The notes beneath the pieces are model-generated. The model was not told the origin of the DNA. It saw nothing but the letters and a program-made list of their open reading frames with translations, and searched no databases. A DNA stretch of 64,000 nucleotides from Closterium sp. NIES-65 (Eukaryota > Streptophyta > Zygnematophyceae > Desmidiales > Closteriaceae), in assembly GCA_948144175.1 (NCBI GenBank), contig CANXME010002333.1, forward strand, positions 62,001 through 126,000. The letters are read 5' to 3'. Positions 18,318 through 28,796 of this stretch are shown here, piece after piece. Within the stretch, counting starts at the first letter, position 1; every line of letters starts with the position of its first letter. Both the position numbers and the translations under genes were made by a program.

Positions 18318-19411
18318 TGTTGGTGTAAGGGCCTAATAAACTCAAGCTATTAAGACTTTATCAAACTTAAAACCTCTCCTCGGGGTCACCTCCAAGGGTC
18401 CTTGGGTGCCTGGTACAAGACCAGCCCCTATCCTTGGGTCCGAGTTTGTAGAGAGAGGGATCAAGAATGACTTAGTCAAAATAACAAGAATACCTTGAAC
18501 GACGTGCAGGGTATCGTGAAGACCGTCGACCGGATTAAGCTGAGAAATTCCTATATCGAAGCTCTCTCCAAGAGCTTTAAAATAAGCCAAGTTGCCTCGC
18601 GAAAAGTTCTGCCATTACGAAGTTATGGCTCGAGCAGCGTTTGCCTAGCGTTAGAGTGCTAGCGTACTAGCGTTGACTCAGGTAGCATTCCGCCGTCGCA
18701 CTGGGTAGAAACAAAATTCCAGGAAGGGAGGAATTCACTTGAATCAAATTAATTATATTCAGGTACAAACAGAGAAGGAATAAATAGCTCTAGCTAGCAA
18801 GGACCTTGGGAATCAACCTGGGAACAACCAGGGATGATCCCAAATAATTCCAAGCAACAGAACCAACCTGGCTGGACAAAACAGCAGGTGGTAGGTTGGT
18901 AAACAACCTCTGGTTCTGTTTTTCCAACCTGGGAAAACAACAACCAGGTTCAGGTCTTAAAAACAGAACCTATTTTGTCTTTGCCCAACCAGCCAAATGC
19001 TGGTTCCACTGGTTTTCTCTGGCCCTGTAGCATGCAGATACAGACAAACAACATCCAACCTTCACCTAAATTGTACCTCTATAGTGCCTGCCCTGCTACA
19101 CTATAGTCAACCAAACAAAACAGTACAATTTCGAGTTGGATAGAACTGAATCTGCACAATCAATTCAACCGAACCGCAAAGCTTCCATCTTGGGTTCCTT
19201 TGCGAGCTCGTCCTTTCTGCTTGTACTATTAATAGCGCGTACAATGTTGTATCGAAGGGCATAATGCGGGAGTACCTGCAAATGCTTCAAGCGAAAAATT
19301 GCGAAAGCAAACAAACACACGAATATTCCATTCACACCCAAATGCATTTGCCCACGCATACTCATACAAACAAACGGCAGGATGTCGTGCAATGTGAATT
19401 TGCACCCTACA
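18318..19411 (-). repeat. Copia-B2 5' LTR (1094 bp)
   Basis: It is homologous over its full length to the B1 3' LTR but in inverse orientation, so B1 and B2 form a long inverted repeat. The outer end has decayed (TGTAGGGTGC in place of TGTTGGGTGC). Confidence 0.93.
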
Positions 19412-19696
19412 TTTTCCAACCGCCTCGTCATGACTAGTTTACAACAGTGGCGGCATCCTCAAAATTGTTCCGGAGTATGAGGACAAACGCTGCGATCGTT
19501 TCTTACACGACACTTCAAAAAATTCGCCTTTGATTAGCTAGCAGAGCACACGACTATATTTCATTAGCGATAGATTTCCGACACTCACTGTTTTCTGAGG
19601 TAACAAAGTTGATTCGCGGAGTTGTTCCTTCATTAGCGCATCACCGAATATCATGCACAGCTTACGAGTTTTGCCGATGACTCCATCGAAAATCTG
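19412..19696. other. Unassigned spacer, possible host DNA
   Basis: No convincing coding frame or element similarity is seen. The last five bases, ATCTG, are the target duplicated by the LARD. This and 21257-21307 are continuous once the LARD is removed. Confidence 0.5.
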
Positions 19697-19880
19697 TGTG
19701 AAGATAGGTAGGTAACGATAATAGCCATAGCTAGGACTAACCTAGCTAGGCAAGAAGAAGTTAGGCAAAAGAAGGGGGTTGTACTCGCAAGCAATGGGAT
19801 ACAAATATGAAACCCTAAGGGGATATACTCGCTATAGAGTACCCCACTGCAGGCTAGATAACAAATATGACATTCTAACG
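19697..19880 (-). repeat. LARD 3' LTR (184 bp)
   Basis: It matches 21073-21256 with about five differences. Two are in the terminal bases next to the polypurine tract, where TGTCAG has become CGTTAG. Confidence 0.9.
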
Positions 19881-20639
19881 CACCCCCATAGCCAAAGTGG
19901 GGTGTAATCAGCAGAGCAAGCAAAACAGAACAAGCTCAGGGTGGATCACAATGTCACCACACAGTTTGAGCACAAGTTCAAGCAGCAGTAGTATAAAGTT
20001 CACAGTTAAAAGCAATGCTAGAGGTAGTCACAACGGGCAAGTGAGGAGGAGGAGAGAGACTAAGAGGAGAGGCGATAGGAGGCGACGGATGAAGCTGCAG
20101 ACACACGGGCAACAGGAGGCAGACTGGCACAGCGGCTACCGGACGAAGACCCGGACTACAGGAGTAACTGGCCCCGCGGCTAAAGTAGCGGCAGACGAGC
20201 AACGGACCCACGGGCGGCTGGCACAGCTGGCTACGACTGGGCTACCGGACGAAGTCCTCGGACTACAGGTGCTGCTAGCGACACATCGGCATCCTCCATT
20301 CAGCTTCCCCAGACTGTCCTACTCCCCTTGGCACACACCCACTGCTACACCGCTAGCTCTCCTCCCCTTCCCCCCCCCCCCCCTTAGTATCACTCCACCG
20401 GCTCCACCACAATCACCCCCCCCTCAGCGGCAGCTGCAGCACAAGGAGACGGAGGAGGAGGAGGAGGAGCAGGGAGTGGTACTGAGGAGGGTCACCCCCA
20501 TACCCCTCACCCCCAAACCCTAAAGTAGGAGAATGGGGAGTAGGAGGGGTAGGGCGGTAGTAGAGGGACTGGGAACAGCGGGGAGGGCAGGGAAGGTAGG
20601 AAACGGGCCCACCACGGGCCTGGTAGGGACGCCCGAGCC

Positions 20640-20850
20640 GCGCGCATGCGGCCCGAGCCGCGCGCGGGTCGGGCGTCTCCCGTACGGGCCGCGCGACGGC
20701 CTGGCGCAGCCCGTACGGGCCGCGCGCGGGCCTGGCGCAGCCCGTACGGGCCGCGCGCGAGCCTGGCGCAGCCCGTACGGGCAGCGCGTGGGTCTGGCGC
20801 AGCCCGTACGGGCCGCGCGCTGCCTGTACGGGCCGCACAGAGGCCACGAC
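20640..20850 (-). repeat. Palindromic GC repeat array in LARD leader
   Basis: About six copies of a unit of roughly 30-33 bp carry the perfect palindrome CCCGTACGGG followed by CCGCGCG. The array occupies the leader position of the element, as the 21-bp array does in copia-A. It forces long Arg/Ala/Gly/Pro frames on both strands that are not genes. Confidence 0.85.
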
Positions 20851-21057
20851 GGGCGACGGGGGGCGACGTGGAGGTCCCCGTCGCCCGTCACAGCGCCTCC
20901 CGGGAGCGGCGCGCGGCGTGACGGGGCAGAAACCCGCCGCGTGCCTCGGGGCGCGCGGCGGGAAGAGAACCGCCGTGCGCCTCGGGGCGCACGGCGGTAA
21001 GGGAAAGTAGTAGTTGCAGCGGAAGGAACGTGGTTAGGCATACAGGCCAGGAGCGTA

Positions 21058-21072
21058 CTGCTCTGATCACCA
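21058..21072 (-). promoter_or_regulatory. LARD primer-binding site
   Basis: The minus strand reads TGGTGATCAGAGCAG directly after the LTR, the initiator tRNA-Met complement with one inserted base. Confidence 0.75.
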
Positions 21073-21256
21073 TGTGAAGATAGGTAGGTAACGATAGTAG
21101 CCATAGCTAGGACTAACCTAGCTAGGCAAGAAGAAGTTAGGCAAAAGAAGGGGGTTGTACTAGCAAGCAATGGGATACAAATATGAAACCCTAAGGGGTT
21201 ATACTCGCTATAGAGTACCCCACTGCAGGCTAGATAACAAATATGACATTCTGACA
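21073..21256 (-). repeat. LARD 5' LTR (184 bp)
   Basis: On the minus strand it begins TGTCAGAATG and ends ATCTTCACA. The following plus-strand bases ATCTG are the target duplication. Confidence 0.9.
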
Positions 21257-21307
21257 ATCTGCACATTCGACAAGATTCCTACTCGCAAGGACAAAATTCA
21301 AGCGAGA

Positions 21308-21435
21308 TATCAAAGATTCAACAGCAGAATAAATGCATTGGGGATGGGAGCACTACGAGTAACAACCCTAAAAATATGTTGTACTCCATAGAATGCTACT
21401 CACTGTAGCCTACCAAGATATTATGACATTTGACA
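21308..21435 (-). repeat. Copia-C (left) 3' LTR, about 128 bp
   Basis: It aligns with the copia-C 5' LTR at 36864-37283 once the MITE is removed. On the minus strand it starts TGTCAAATGTCATAAT and follows a polypurine tract ending TATGGGGGTG. The left boundary is placed by that alignment and is approximate. Confidence 0.75.
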
Positions 21436-24404
21436 CACCCCCATAGGCTAAGTGAGGGGCATCAAAACAAGCAAGGGAAACAATGGTCATATGACTAGTA
21501 AAGAAAAGCAACCAAACAAAGCTTGGAGTGGATTACAAAGTCACCACACAATCCGAGCACAAGTAAACGGCCATAAGGCTGGTTCAGAAGTTCACAAGTA
21601 TATATAGAAACAATAACAATAAGAGCATACAACAAGGCTACGGCAACCAAGCACCAGCGTAGATCTCCACGACACAGCTCCAACACCCAAACTAAAGCAG
21701 TACCTCTGAGTAGACCGTTGGGTCTCCACGTTGTCGGTGTACGAAGAGTCGTAGTGACCGGTCAGTACAGCAGAGTGTGTCCCTCCAAGCACAACCCCCA
21801 CGCCTGATGTAGTCGCCAGATACTTCGCCACCCTCACGGCAGCCGTCCAGTGCACAGGATGGTGTCTCCTAGTCGCAAAAAAGCAAGAGAAAACACTCAG
21901 GGGAAAGGCAAGTTCCCCACAAGTACAAGTCTTCAGCTACATGAGGCAGCCCATAAGCTCTGCGTAGGGACCACTAGACTCAAAGGGCTCGTCGGGAAAG
22001 GGCCGGTGAGTCCGTGGTCGAAAGTAGGAGGAGTGGGCTATGTGGGATGAACAAGGCTTCACCCTGGGAGAGGAAATTGCGTCGACGTAGGTGCGTGTGA
22101 ATCTCCAAGACGCCATCTCTAAGTCCATGGCTGCTTTCCACTGAAAGGCCCACTGCCCTGGCACTGCCTCACGGTACGTGCGACGAGTCAGTATGTCAAG
22201 GGCATCAGGGTCTCCCTTAGGGGAAAGCAGCATGGCACACAGAGAGGGGGAAGCAGCTGCCAAGAACTCCTGCTCAGACTGCCTGTCCTCTAGGACATCA
22301 CAGCCAAGGGCAAACTCACCCTCCGCAAACAGAGAATGGGTAGGAGGAGCAGCCACCATGTTGGTGGCATAGTCAAAGTGGCGGTTGGCGGCAAAGGCAG
22401 TGACAGCAGGAGTAAGAGCCGAGACAGACGATGGAGAGGCAGAAGGGTTTGTGACAAGAGAGGCGAGATCACGTATGACAACAGGGTGAACAGCATGGTA
22501 GTAGGGTGAGAGGAGACAATGAGAGACAACTCAGGTGGTGGTGGGAGAACAGGCACATATGGAGTATGACAAGGACTAAATCGAAACAAGATAGTGCAGA
22601 GGTCGTCAAAAGGGGATGAAGGACGAGCACGCGGGGGACAATGAGCGGTCCAATTCTGCGGGACAGCAGGAGGAGGCGATTGTGACGGAGGAGAAGAAAA
22701 AACAGTCGGAGATGAGTCTGGAGGAGGAAATGTAGAATTGTATGTGGTAGGAGAGTGGGAGCGGAAAGGAGGAGAGGACGGAAGACCAAGGGCCCGAAGA
22801 CTACTCACAGGTGGGGACAACTGCTACGAAAGGGGCGGCTGCTGCTGCGGCTCTAACTACTGCTGCGGCCACTGCCGCTACTGCTCCTTCTAATCCAGCT
22901 GTTGCAGCTCCTCCCTCTCTTGCTCCTCGCATGCATGCTGACATCAGCCTGGTAACGTGTTTTGTGACGGTGGGGAGGCAAAGAAGGCGTCAAAGTAGGA
23001 GTGCCTCTAGCTCCATTTCCCTCAAAGCTACCACCTCCAGTGCCAGCACCTCTAGAACCATAGCCTCTAAGGTCAGGAACCCAAGCACTACACCTCCAGC
23101 TCGAGCACCGCCAGCTCCGCCCCCTCCAACTCCAGCACCCCAGAACAGGCCCCCCCCGGAGCGAGCACCTCCAGTGCTAGCACCTCTTGCTCCGACACTC
23201 CATGAGTCCACTGCAACCTGTCACGGTAGTGCCAAAGGCTACTGAGGTGATTGTGAGGAGGAGTGTGGTGAAGAAGGTGACATGTGACGTGCTACTGAAA
23301 GGAGGAGGGTAGCATGAGGCACACATGCTGGGGCAGGACTTTGGGGGGGGCTGGGTTCCAGAGGAATGGGAGCAGGAGGAGGAGTAGGGGCGAGGAGAAG
23401 ATGAGGGGGAGGGGCCGAGAGACCTCGACAAGGGTAGCGGGTGTAGTAGGACATAGCCTCGTCAAATAGGAAGTCTCGAGAGTCGAGGAACTGGTGGAGG
23501 GGCGGGTGGTAAAACTCAAAGTCAAGAAAGTCCACCAGGAAACCAAGGTAGACACAAGGGATGGCGCGATCCGAGAGCTTGTCCGCAGAGGTGTCGCAAA
23601 CAAGCACAAGGCAGCCCCATACTAAAAACTCTTACGCAACGCCAGGGGACACGGTTCAAAGACAGGTCGGTGAAGCCGTTGATCATGAGACACGAGGCCA
23701 GAGGTTCAGCTGGTGGCGTAGCAAACCGCGTAGGGCCACAAAAAGTAAGGCGCATGGGCATGGATCATGGAGGTGCAGGTGATCTCAATGACCAAGCCAA
23801 TATGGCGCTTAGCAACCCCATTCTGCTCTGGTGACTCCAGAAGCGTCCAAGATTGGGTGATGACCTATTCGCCGCAGAATCCGGCAAGCACGTCAGAGCA
23901 AAAATCACCCCCACGGTCGGAGTAGAGACAAAGGACACGACTACCATGAGTGCTCTCAGTGGGTAGGAGCCACCGAATCAGCGTAGAATGCACCTCGGAC
24001 TTCTTCTCTAGAGGAAACATCATGATGTGCCTAGAGCAGTTGTTAATGATCACTGGAAAGTAGTGCCTCCGCTTAGGCCCAAGTCGAATGGTTGGTCCCC
24101 AGATATCCAAGTTGAGGGTACAGAAGGGAGCTATGGCCAAACGAAGGGAGGAGGAGTGAGGAGTGGCGCGGAGCCGACCCTCGAAGCAAGGAGTGCATGA
24201 CGGTGCCGGCGATTGAGGGAGAGGCGCATAGACGCGTGGGAGACCCAAGAAAAGATGCTCACTAGCCATGCTGGGGGAAGAACAGGTAGCCAAGACGGTG
24301 GTGCCACAAACTGTCGGGTGGGTGAGGTACTGACAGGAGCAAGACACGGCAACGTCACCTGAGGCAGCTATCGGACTAGACACAGCAACATGAGGGGGCG
24401 CAGT
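21436..24404 (-). pseudogene. pol: Copia-C (left) pol remnant
   Basis: Pieces similar to copia-A pol appear in several frames. Reading leftwards: GAG-pre-integrase and integrase (CEGRLRATPHSS-like, LDIWGPTIRLGPK, YSDRGGDFCSD) at 23865-24383; the integrase C-terminal region (ADKLSDRAIPCVYLGF) at 23239-23607; a low-complexity Pro/Ala linker (22800-23230); the start of reverse transcriptase (ALDILTRRTYREAVPGQW) near 22150-22240; and RNase H (VRVAKYLATTSGVGVVLGG) at 21592-21855. Most of reverse transcriptase, including YVDD, is deleted between about 22060 and 21990. Many stops are present. Confidence 0.8.
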
Positions 24405-24591
24405 GTTGAAACCTCCCCACCTCCCTGCTGCTTGTTCTGTCGGACTTCAGTCCTCGCTGCTCTCTCCTCCCTTATCTCCCCGGACTGGACTCGCTGGATC
24501 TCACCCCTTTGGCTCCCCCTCCCCCTTTACCAAGAACCTCTCTTCCCCTCTCCCTCTTCTCTGGTACTGCTTTTGGTACTGAACTCACTCT
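24405..24591 (-). repeat. Extra gypsy-2 3'-internal fragment outside the LTR
   Basis: This stretch is near-identical to 25276-25517, the 3' end of the gypsy-2 interior, but lies on the far side of the LTR and lacks about 56 bp present in the inner copy. No LTR follows it; it joins copia-C directly at about 24404. It indicates recombination with a second gypsy-2 copy. Confidence 0.8.
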
Positions 24592-25270
24592 TGATAAGCC
24601 CTTGGCTCCTTCACATAACACACTCTGCGAATCGCTTTATTCCATCCTAGCTTGCAATATCTCCTTTTCCTCACTACTTGCTCAAGTAGGTGCAAGAATA
24701 TCGTGTTCAAAGGAAACATACAAGCATTGAGGATAGCTACCACAAGGTACCTCCTATCTACTAGATCGGCCTCCGCCTCACTCATCCTGCCTTTTTTGCC
24801 TGTCCACAGAGGCTAACACGACTTTGGAACAGACTAGCAACCACACTGCCAACTGCCTCTGCTGCCCGCCTCCTGCTTTCCCTCCAGCTGCTACTGTGCT
24901 GTTCCAGCTGGCTCCTTGGAGCACACCTGCACACATACGAAAGCAAACACACATGCATGCGAGCACCCATCTGAGCTGATGTGGTAACCTGCTGGCCCTG
25001 CCGCTGCCAAGCGTTGTAGTTTCAAACCCTTGCCCTCCTCCCACTTATGTAAGTTCCGCCCTGTTTGCTCCCCATGCCTTTCCCCAACCTTTCGCTTCGG
25101 CAGACGTCACCCTCCCGCGCACCCACTTGTCTCCCCGCAAACCTCAATCCTCACCTTGACCCTTCGCATCCCATCCTCGGCACTGCCCTCCTCGCTATAT
25201 ACAGTATATGCAATTTGTACACTTCCCGATCTCTCCTCACTATCCCGCTCACATTCACATAAATGTGACA
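24592..25270 (-). repeat. Gypsy-2 3' LTR (about 679 bp)
   Basis: It is near-identical to 31696-32379. On the minus strand it begins TGTCACATTTATGTG; its 3' end has lost the terminal ACA and runs into the extra internal fragment. Confidence 0.9.
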
Positions 25271-25508
25271 GCTGTCGGGACCTCCCCACCTCCCTGCTGC
25301 TTGTTTTGTCAGACTCTAGTCCTCGCTGCTCTCTCCTCCCTTATCTCCCCGGACTAGACTCGTTGGATCTCACCCCTTTGGCCCCCCCCCCTTTACCAGG
25401 AACCTCTCTTGCCCTCGTCAGTCTTACTGTTTGTCCTCCTGGTGTGGCCTCTGCCTGCACACTCTCTTCCCCTCTCCCTCTTCTCTGGTACTGCTTCTGG
25501 TACTGAAC

Positions 25509-26507
25509 TCACTCTTGCCCCCTCCCAGGACCAGCTGCCGCCGTCCTCGCCCTGGTCATGGGACCAGAGTACTGCTGCACTCCCTTCGCTTTCCCGGCCA
25601 AGGCCACATTAGTCACGTGGTCCATCACCCGCTTACCATTCTCTCCCTCTAGCACCTGTACCCTTGAGTCTCGCACCTCCTTCACTGTCCACCTTTGCTG
25701 CGACACTCCCAGGTCCAGTCCATCCCGCTTTGCTCGCCTGACATACACTTCTCCTCCCTCCTCCACAGCCGGGTCTCGGCCTTGCAACCTTGCCAGCTAC
25801 CGCTGCTTGTAGCGGTGAATGTCTCGCACCTGCGCCACCTTCAATCTCTGCAGCGCGGCAGGCAGCATCTTCCTGAGGTACATTGCCCGCACATCCACCA
25901 GTGCCACCCACTTCTCTGCTGTTCCTGCCCACACGCTGTCCGTGAGCACTTTGGGAGCTCCCACCGGCAGAATCGGATGCTTCCCAAAGAGCAAATAGTA
26001 GGGAGAGACATCCTTGAGCGCTGCTTGCTTGCTAACCCTGTATCCTGCCATTACCCACGCCAGCTTCTTGTCCCAGCCCCCCTTATGCGCTTCCCCATAT
26101 ACCCGCAGGCCTCTCTTCAGTGTCTGCACCAGCCTCTCTGTCAGTCCGTCGGCCTGCGGATGATACCTTGAGGTTGTGCGGTGCTGAATCCCATTGGACA
26201 CCAACAGCTCCTTGAACTCTCCCTCAAACTCTGCCCTTTGATCTGTGAGCACCTCCCTGCATGCCCCGAACCGTGTGATCACCATTTCCTCAAATACTTC
26301 TGCCACTACTGCTGCTGAGTTGTTCACCAAAGGTCGTGCTTCCGCCCATTTGCTCACGTGCTCAATCATGAGCACTATATACTTCCCCCCCCTCCTTGAC
26401 ACTGGCAGCTCCCCTGCAATGTCCAAGGACCAGCGATACCCGACCTCCACTACAGCCAATGGCTGCAGCTCCGCCTGGCTCCTCAGCAGTGTGGCCTTGT
26501 TCCTGCA
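25509..26507 (-). pseudogene. Gypsy-2 integrase core and C-terminal domain
   Basis: The main frame (25797-26459) carries the three catalytic acids: SLDIAGELPVSRRGGKY, VLTDQRAEFEGEF and YHPQADGLTERLVQ. The HPQADGLTER form is typical of Ty3/gypsy integrases. A stop after RDIHRYKQR (25797) separates the C-terminal part, where EVYVRRAKRDG and RVQVLEGENGKR suggest a GPY/F-like module. The upstream stop at about 26508 splits core from the zinc-binding domain. It would act in the nucleus on the element's own cDNA. Confidence 0.85.
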
Positions 26508-27875
26508 TCACAGCTCATACTTCTCTACCCACTCCTTCACTTCTTTCCTCATTCTCGCCCACCACCACCCCGTCTGCAGCAGCTGGATCGTGCGCAGCGG
26601 TCCGTAGTGGCCAAGCTTCTCGTGCACTTCCTTGATTATAGCCTCTCGTGCTGCTGGCTCCGGTACTCGCTTCCACCCATCCTTGGTCTGCAGCTGTACC
26701 TGCCCTTGGTACCACCTGTAGTTTTGCCCCCTAGCCCTTGCCCTGCTGTCAAGTCCACAATCCTCTGCTGTCTCTCCCCTGATCCATGCCAGCGTTGCTG
26801 CGTCCTGCCACACATCTGCCACTCCTCTCTCCTGCTCCCGACCTGCCCCCTTTTCCTTGACCATGACAGTCAGCGCTGCCACCGGCTGCCCCCTTGCTGT
26901 GTCTCCGTTCTCTCCGTCCTCCTTCTCTCTTGGTGGGTTTCTTGAGAGCCCATCCACGTGCTGCATGGTTTGGCCTCGGCGGTGCTTCACTGTGAAATCG
27001 TATTCTTGTAATTTCATCGCCCATCGTGCGTTTTGCATCAGCCACATCAAGGGCTGGTGATCCGTCACCAGAGTAAAGTGCCTTTCCTGTAGGTACACTC
27101 GAAAGTGTCCCACTGCCCAAACTGCCGCTAGCCCCTCTCCCTCATATGACGAGTAGTTGGCCTTCGCCGGATTACAGGTTGTGCTCGCGAATGCGACTAC
27201 CTTCTCCTGTCCTTCTTCCAGCTGGCTCAGCACCGCCCCCATGTCTACGCTGCTCCAATCCGTGTAGAGCACGAAAGGCGCCTTCCCGTTCGGTAGCTTC
27301 AGTACGGCCCCGCTCTTCACCGCCTCCATCAACCCCTTCAAGGCCTCTTCTTGTGGCTCCTCCCACTGCCACTTCTGATCTTCTCTCAGTAGCTTGTTCA
27401 GTGGTGCCACGCGCTTGCTGAAGTCGGGAATGAACTTTCTGTAGTAGTTCAGGAATCTCAAAAGTGCTCGTAGCCCGCTCTTGTCCCTTGGTCGCCCCAC
27501 CCTGTCCAACACCTCCACCTTAGCCTTCTGGATGCTCAGCTCCCATTCTGCCACCTCAAACCCCAGGTAAGCCACGCTGCTGTGTCCGAAACGGCACTTG
27601 CCCGGATGGCATGTTAGTCCCGCTCCTTGAATGGCCATCAGAGTCGCCTCTATGTCCTTCGCGTGTCTTTCGCTGTCCGGGCTAAAGATGATGACATCAT
27701 CAATGTAACAGGCAGCTCCCTTAACCTCTGTTAGCACGATGTCCATTACTCGTTGGAAGACTGCTGAAGCATTGCGCAGGCCGAACGGCATATAGTTCCA
27801 CTTGTACGGGCCGTTTGGTCCACGGAATGCCGTCTTTCGTTTATCCTCCTCTGCTATAGAGATTTGGTTAAAACC
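26508..27875 (-). pseudogene. pol: Gypsy-2 reverse transcriptase palm, RNase H and integrase zinc domain
   Basis: From MPFGLRNASAVFQRVMD the frame runs through the polymerase box CYIDDVIIFS (YIDD intact), the thumb (LRALLRFLNYYRKFIPDFS) and RNase H (APFVLYTDWSSVDMGAVL, then SYEGEGLAAVWAV and LVTDHQPLMWL). It continues into the integrase H2C2 domain (VHEKLGHYGPLRT and CELC at the boundary). It ends in a stop at 26508. The upstream half of reverse transcriptase is in the same element but separated by a stop at 27873-27875. Confidence 0.88.
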
Positions 27876-28676
27876 CTACCGCAAATCCAGCGTAGAGAAC
27901 ACCCAGCTTCCGTGCAGCTGATCAAAAATTTCCTCTGCCATGGGCATAGGGTAGCGGTCGCTAGCCATCACTTTGTTTAGGCCCTTGTAGTCCCCGCACA
28001 TTCTCCTTGACAGGACTGCTCCTGTCAGATCTGTCCTAGCGGCTACTACTGTGGCAGCTGCATAGTCTGAGGAAGAGCGGCAGATCAGTCCGGTCGCCAA
28101 TAGCTCCTGGCATTTTACGGTGCAGACCTCAATGTCCTGTCGGCTCATCCTCCGCCGTCTCTGATACACTGGGACCTCGCTGGTCAGACGCATGTGCATG
28201 GTACTCATCGTGCACTTCCCCAGCTCCTGCAGAGTGTGTGCGAACGCCGCTGTGTGCTTACGCAGCACTCCTTCCAGCCAAATTGCTGCAGTTCCTTGCA
28301 GGGCAGCGCCTATGTTCCATTGGTGTTCCCCTTCCGGCTCTCCTGCTGCCACTTGTCCTTCCGTGCCCTCGGCGACCTGTGATGCTGGCTGTCCCTTGTC
28401 CTCTACCTTCCTTTTCGCTTCGCTCTCCCCTCCTCCAGCGTCTCCTGACCGCTCTTCTCCGCCATCACTCCTCAGCGCCATATACGCTCTCCTTGGGCCC
28501 AGGAATACTTCGTCAGGGTCAGGGATCCATGCGTCCGTTGGATCCTCTCTCTCTTCACTGTCCCAATCCATTTTAGGCTCCCCCCCTTCTCCCACATCCT
28601 CCTCCTCCTCATCCTGGTCAAGGTATCTCCCATGTGCTTCATCCCTTTCCGCGTAGCTTCCCGTCCTCCTCTCCAC
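27876..28676 (-). pseudogene. pol: Gypsy-2 acidic linker and reverse transcriptase fingers
   Basis: The N-terminal half is acidic (DQDEEEEDVGEGGEP) without a recognised fold. It continues through EHQWNIGAALQGTAA and then FAHTLQELGKCTM, the conserved segment before Ty3 reverse transcriptase. SEVPVYQRRRRMSRQ and MCGDYKGLNKVMASDRYPMP follow. The frame ends at FSTLDLR with TAG where an amino acid and GFNQI should continue. The acidic region may join the methyltransferase domain to the polymerase. Confidence 0.82.
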
Positions 28677-28796
28677 CGGTACCCCCTTTTGACGTTCTTC
28701 CTGTGCTTCCTCCTCTAGCAGTTCTAGGAACCGCTCCGCTTCCCACTGTTTTCGGTCATCCCGCTCTGTCCTTGGATTTACTCTCGCTGCATGATC

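Larger units (their letters stand above)
19697..21256 (-). mobile_element. LARD-like non-autonomous LTR element
   Basis: This 1560-bp element lies between two 184-bp LTRs (19697-19880 and 21073-21256), flanked by ATCTG at 19692-19696 and 21257-21261. On the minus strand it has the primer-binding site TGGTGATCAGAGCAG just inside the 5' LTR and a polypurine tract (GGCTATGGGGGTG) before the 3' LTR. The 1.19-kb interior has no gag-pol. It keeps a GC-rich repeat leader and a 3' segment like that of copia-A. LTRs differ at about five positions. It is best read as a parasite of a copia-A/C-type element. Confidence 0.9.

Noticed and set aside
20533..21000. Arg/Ala/Gly/Pro protein of 155 residues
   Set aside because: Product of the CCCGTACGGG repeat array in a non-coding LARD leader; open in several frames.
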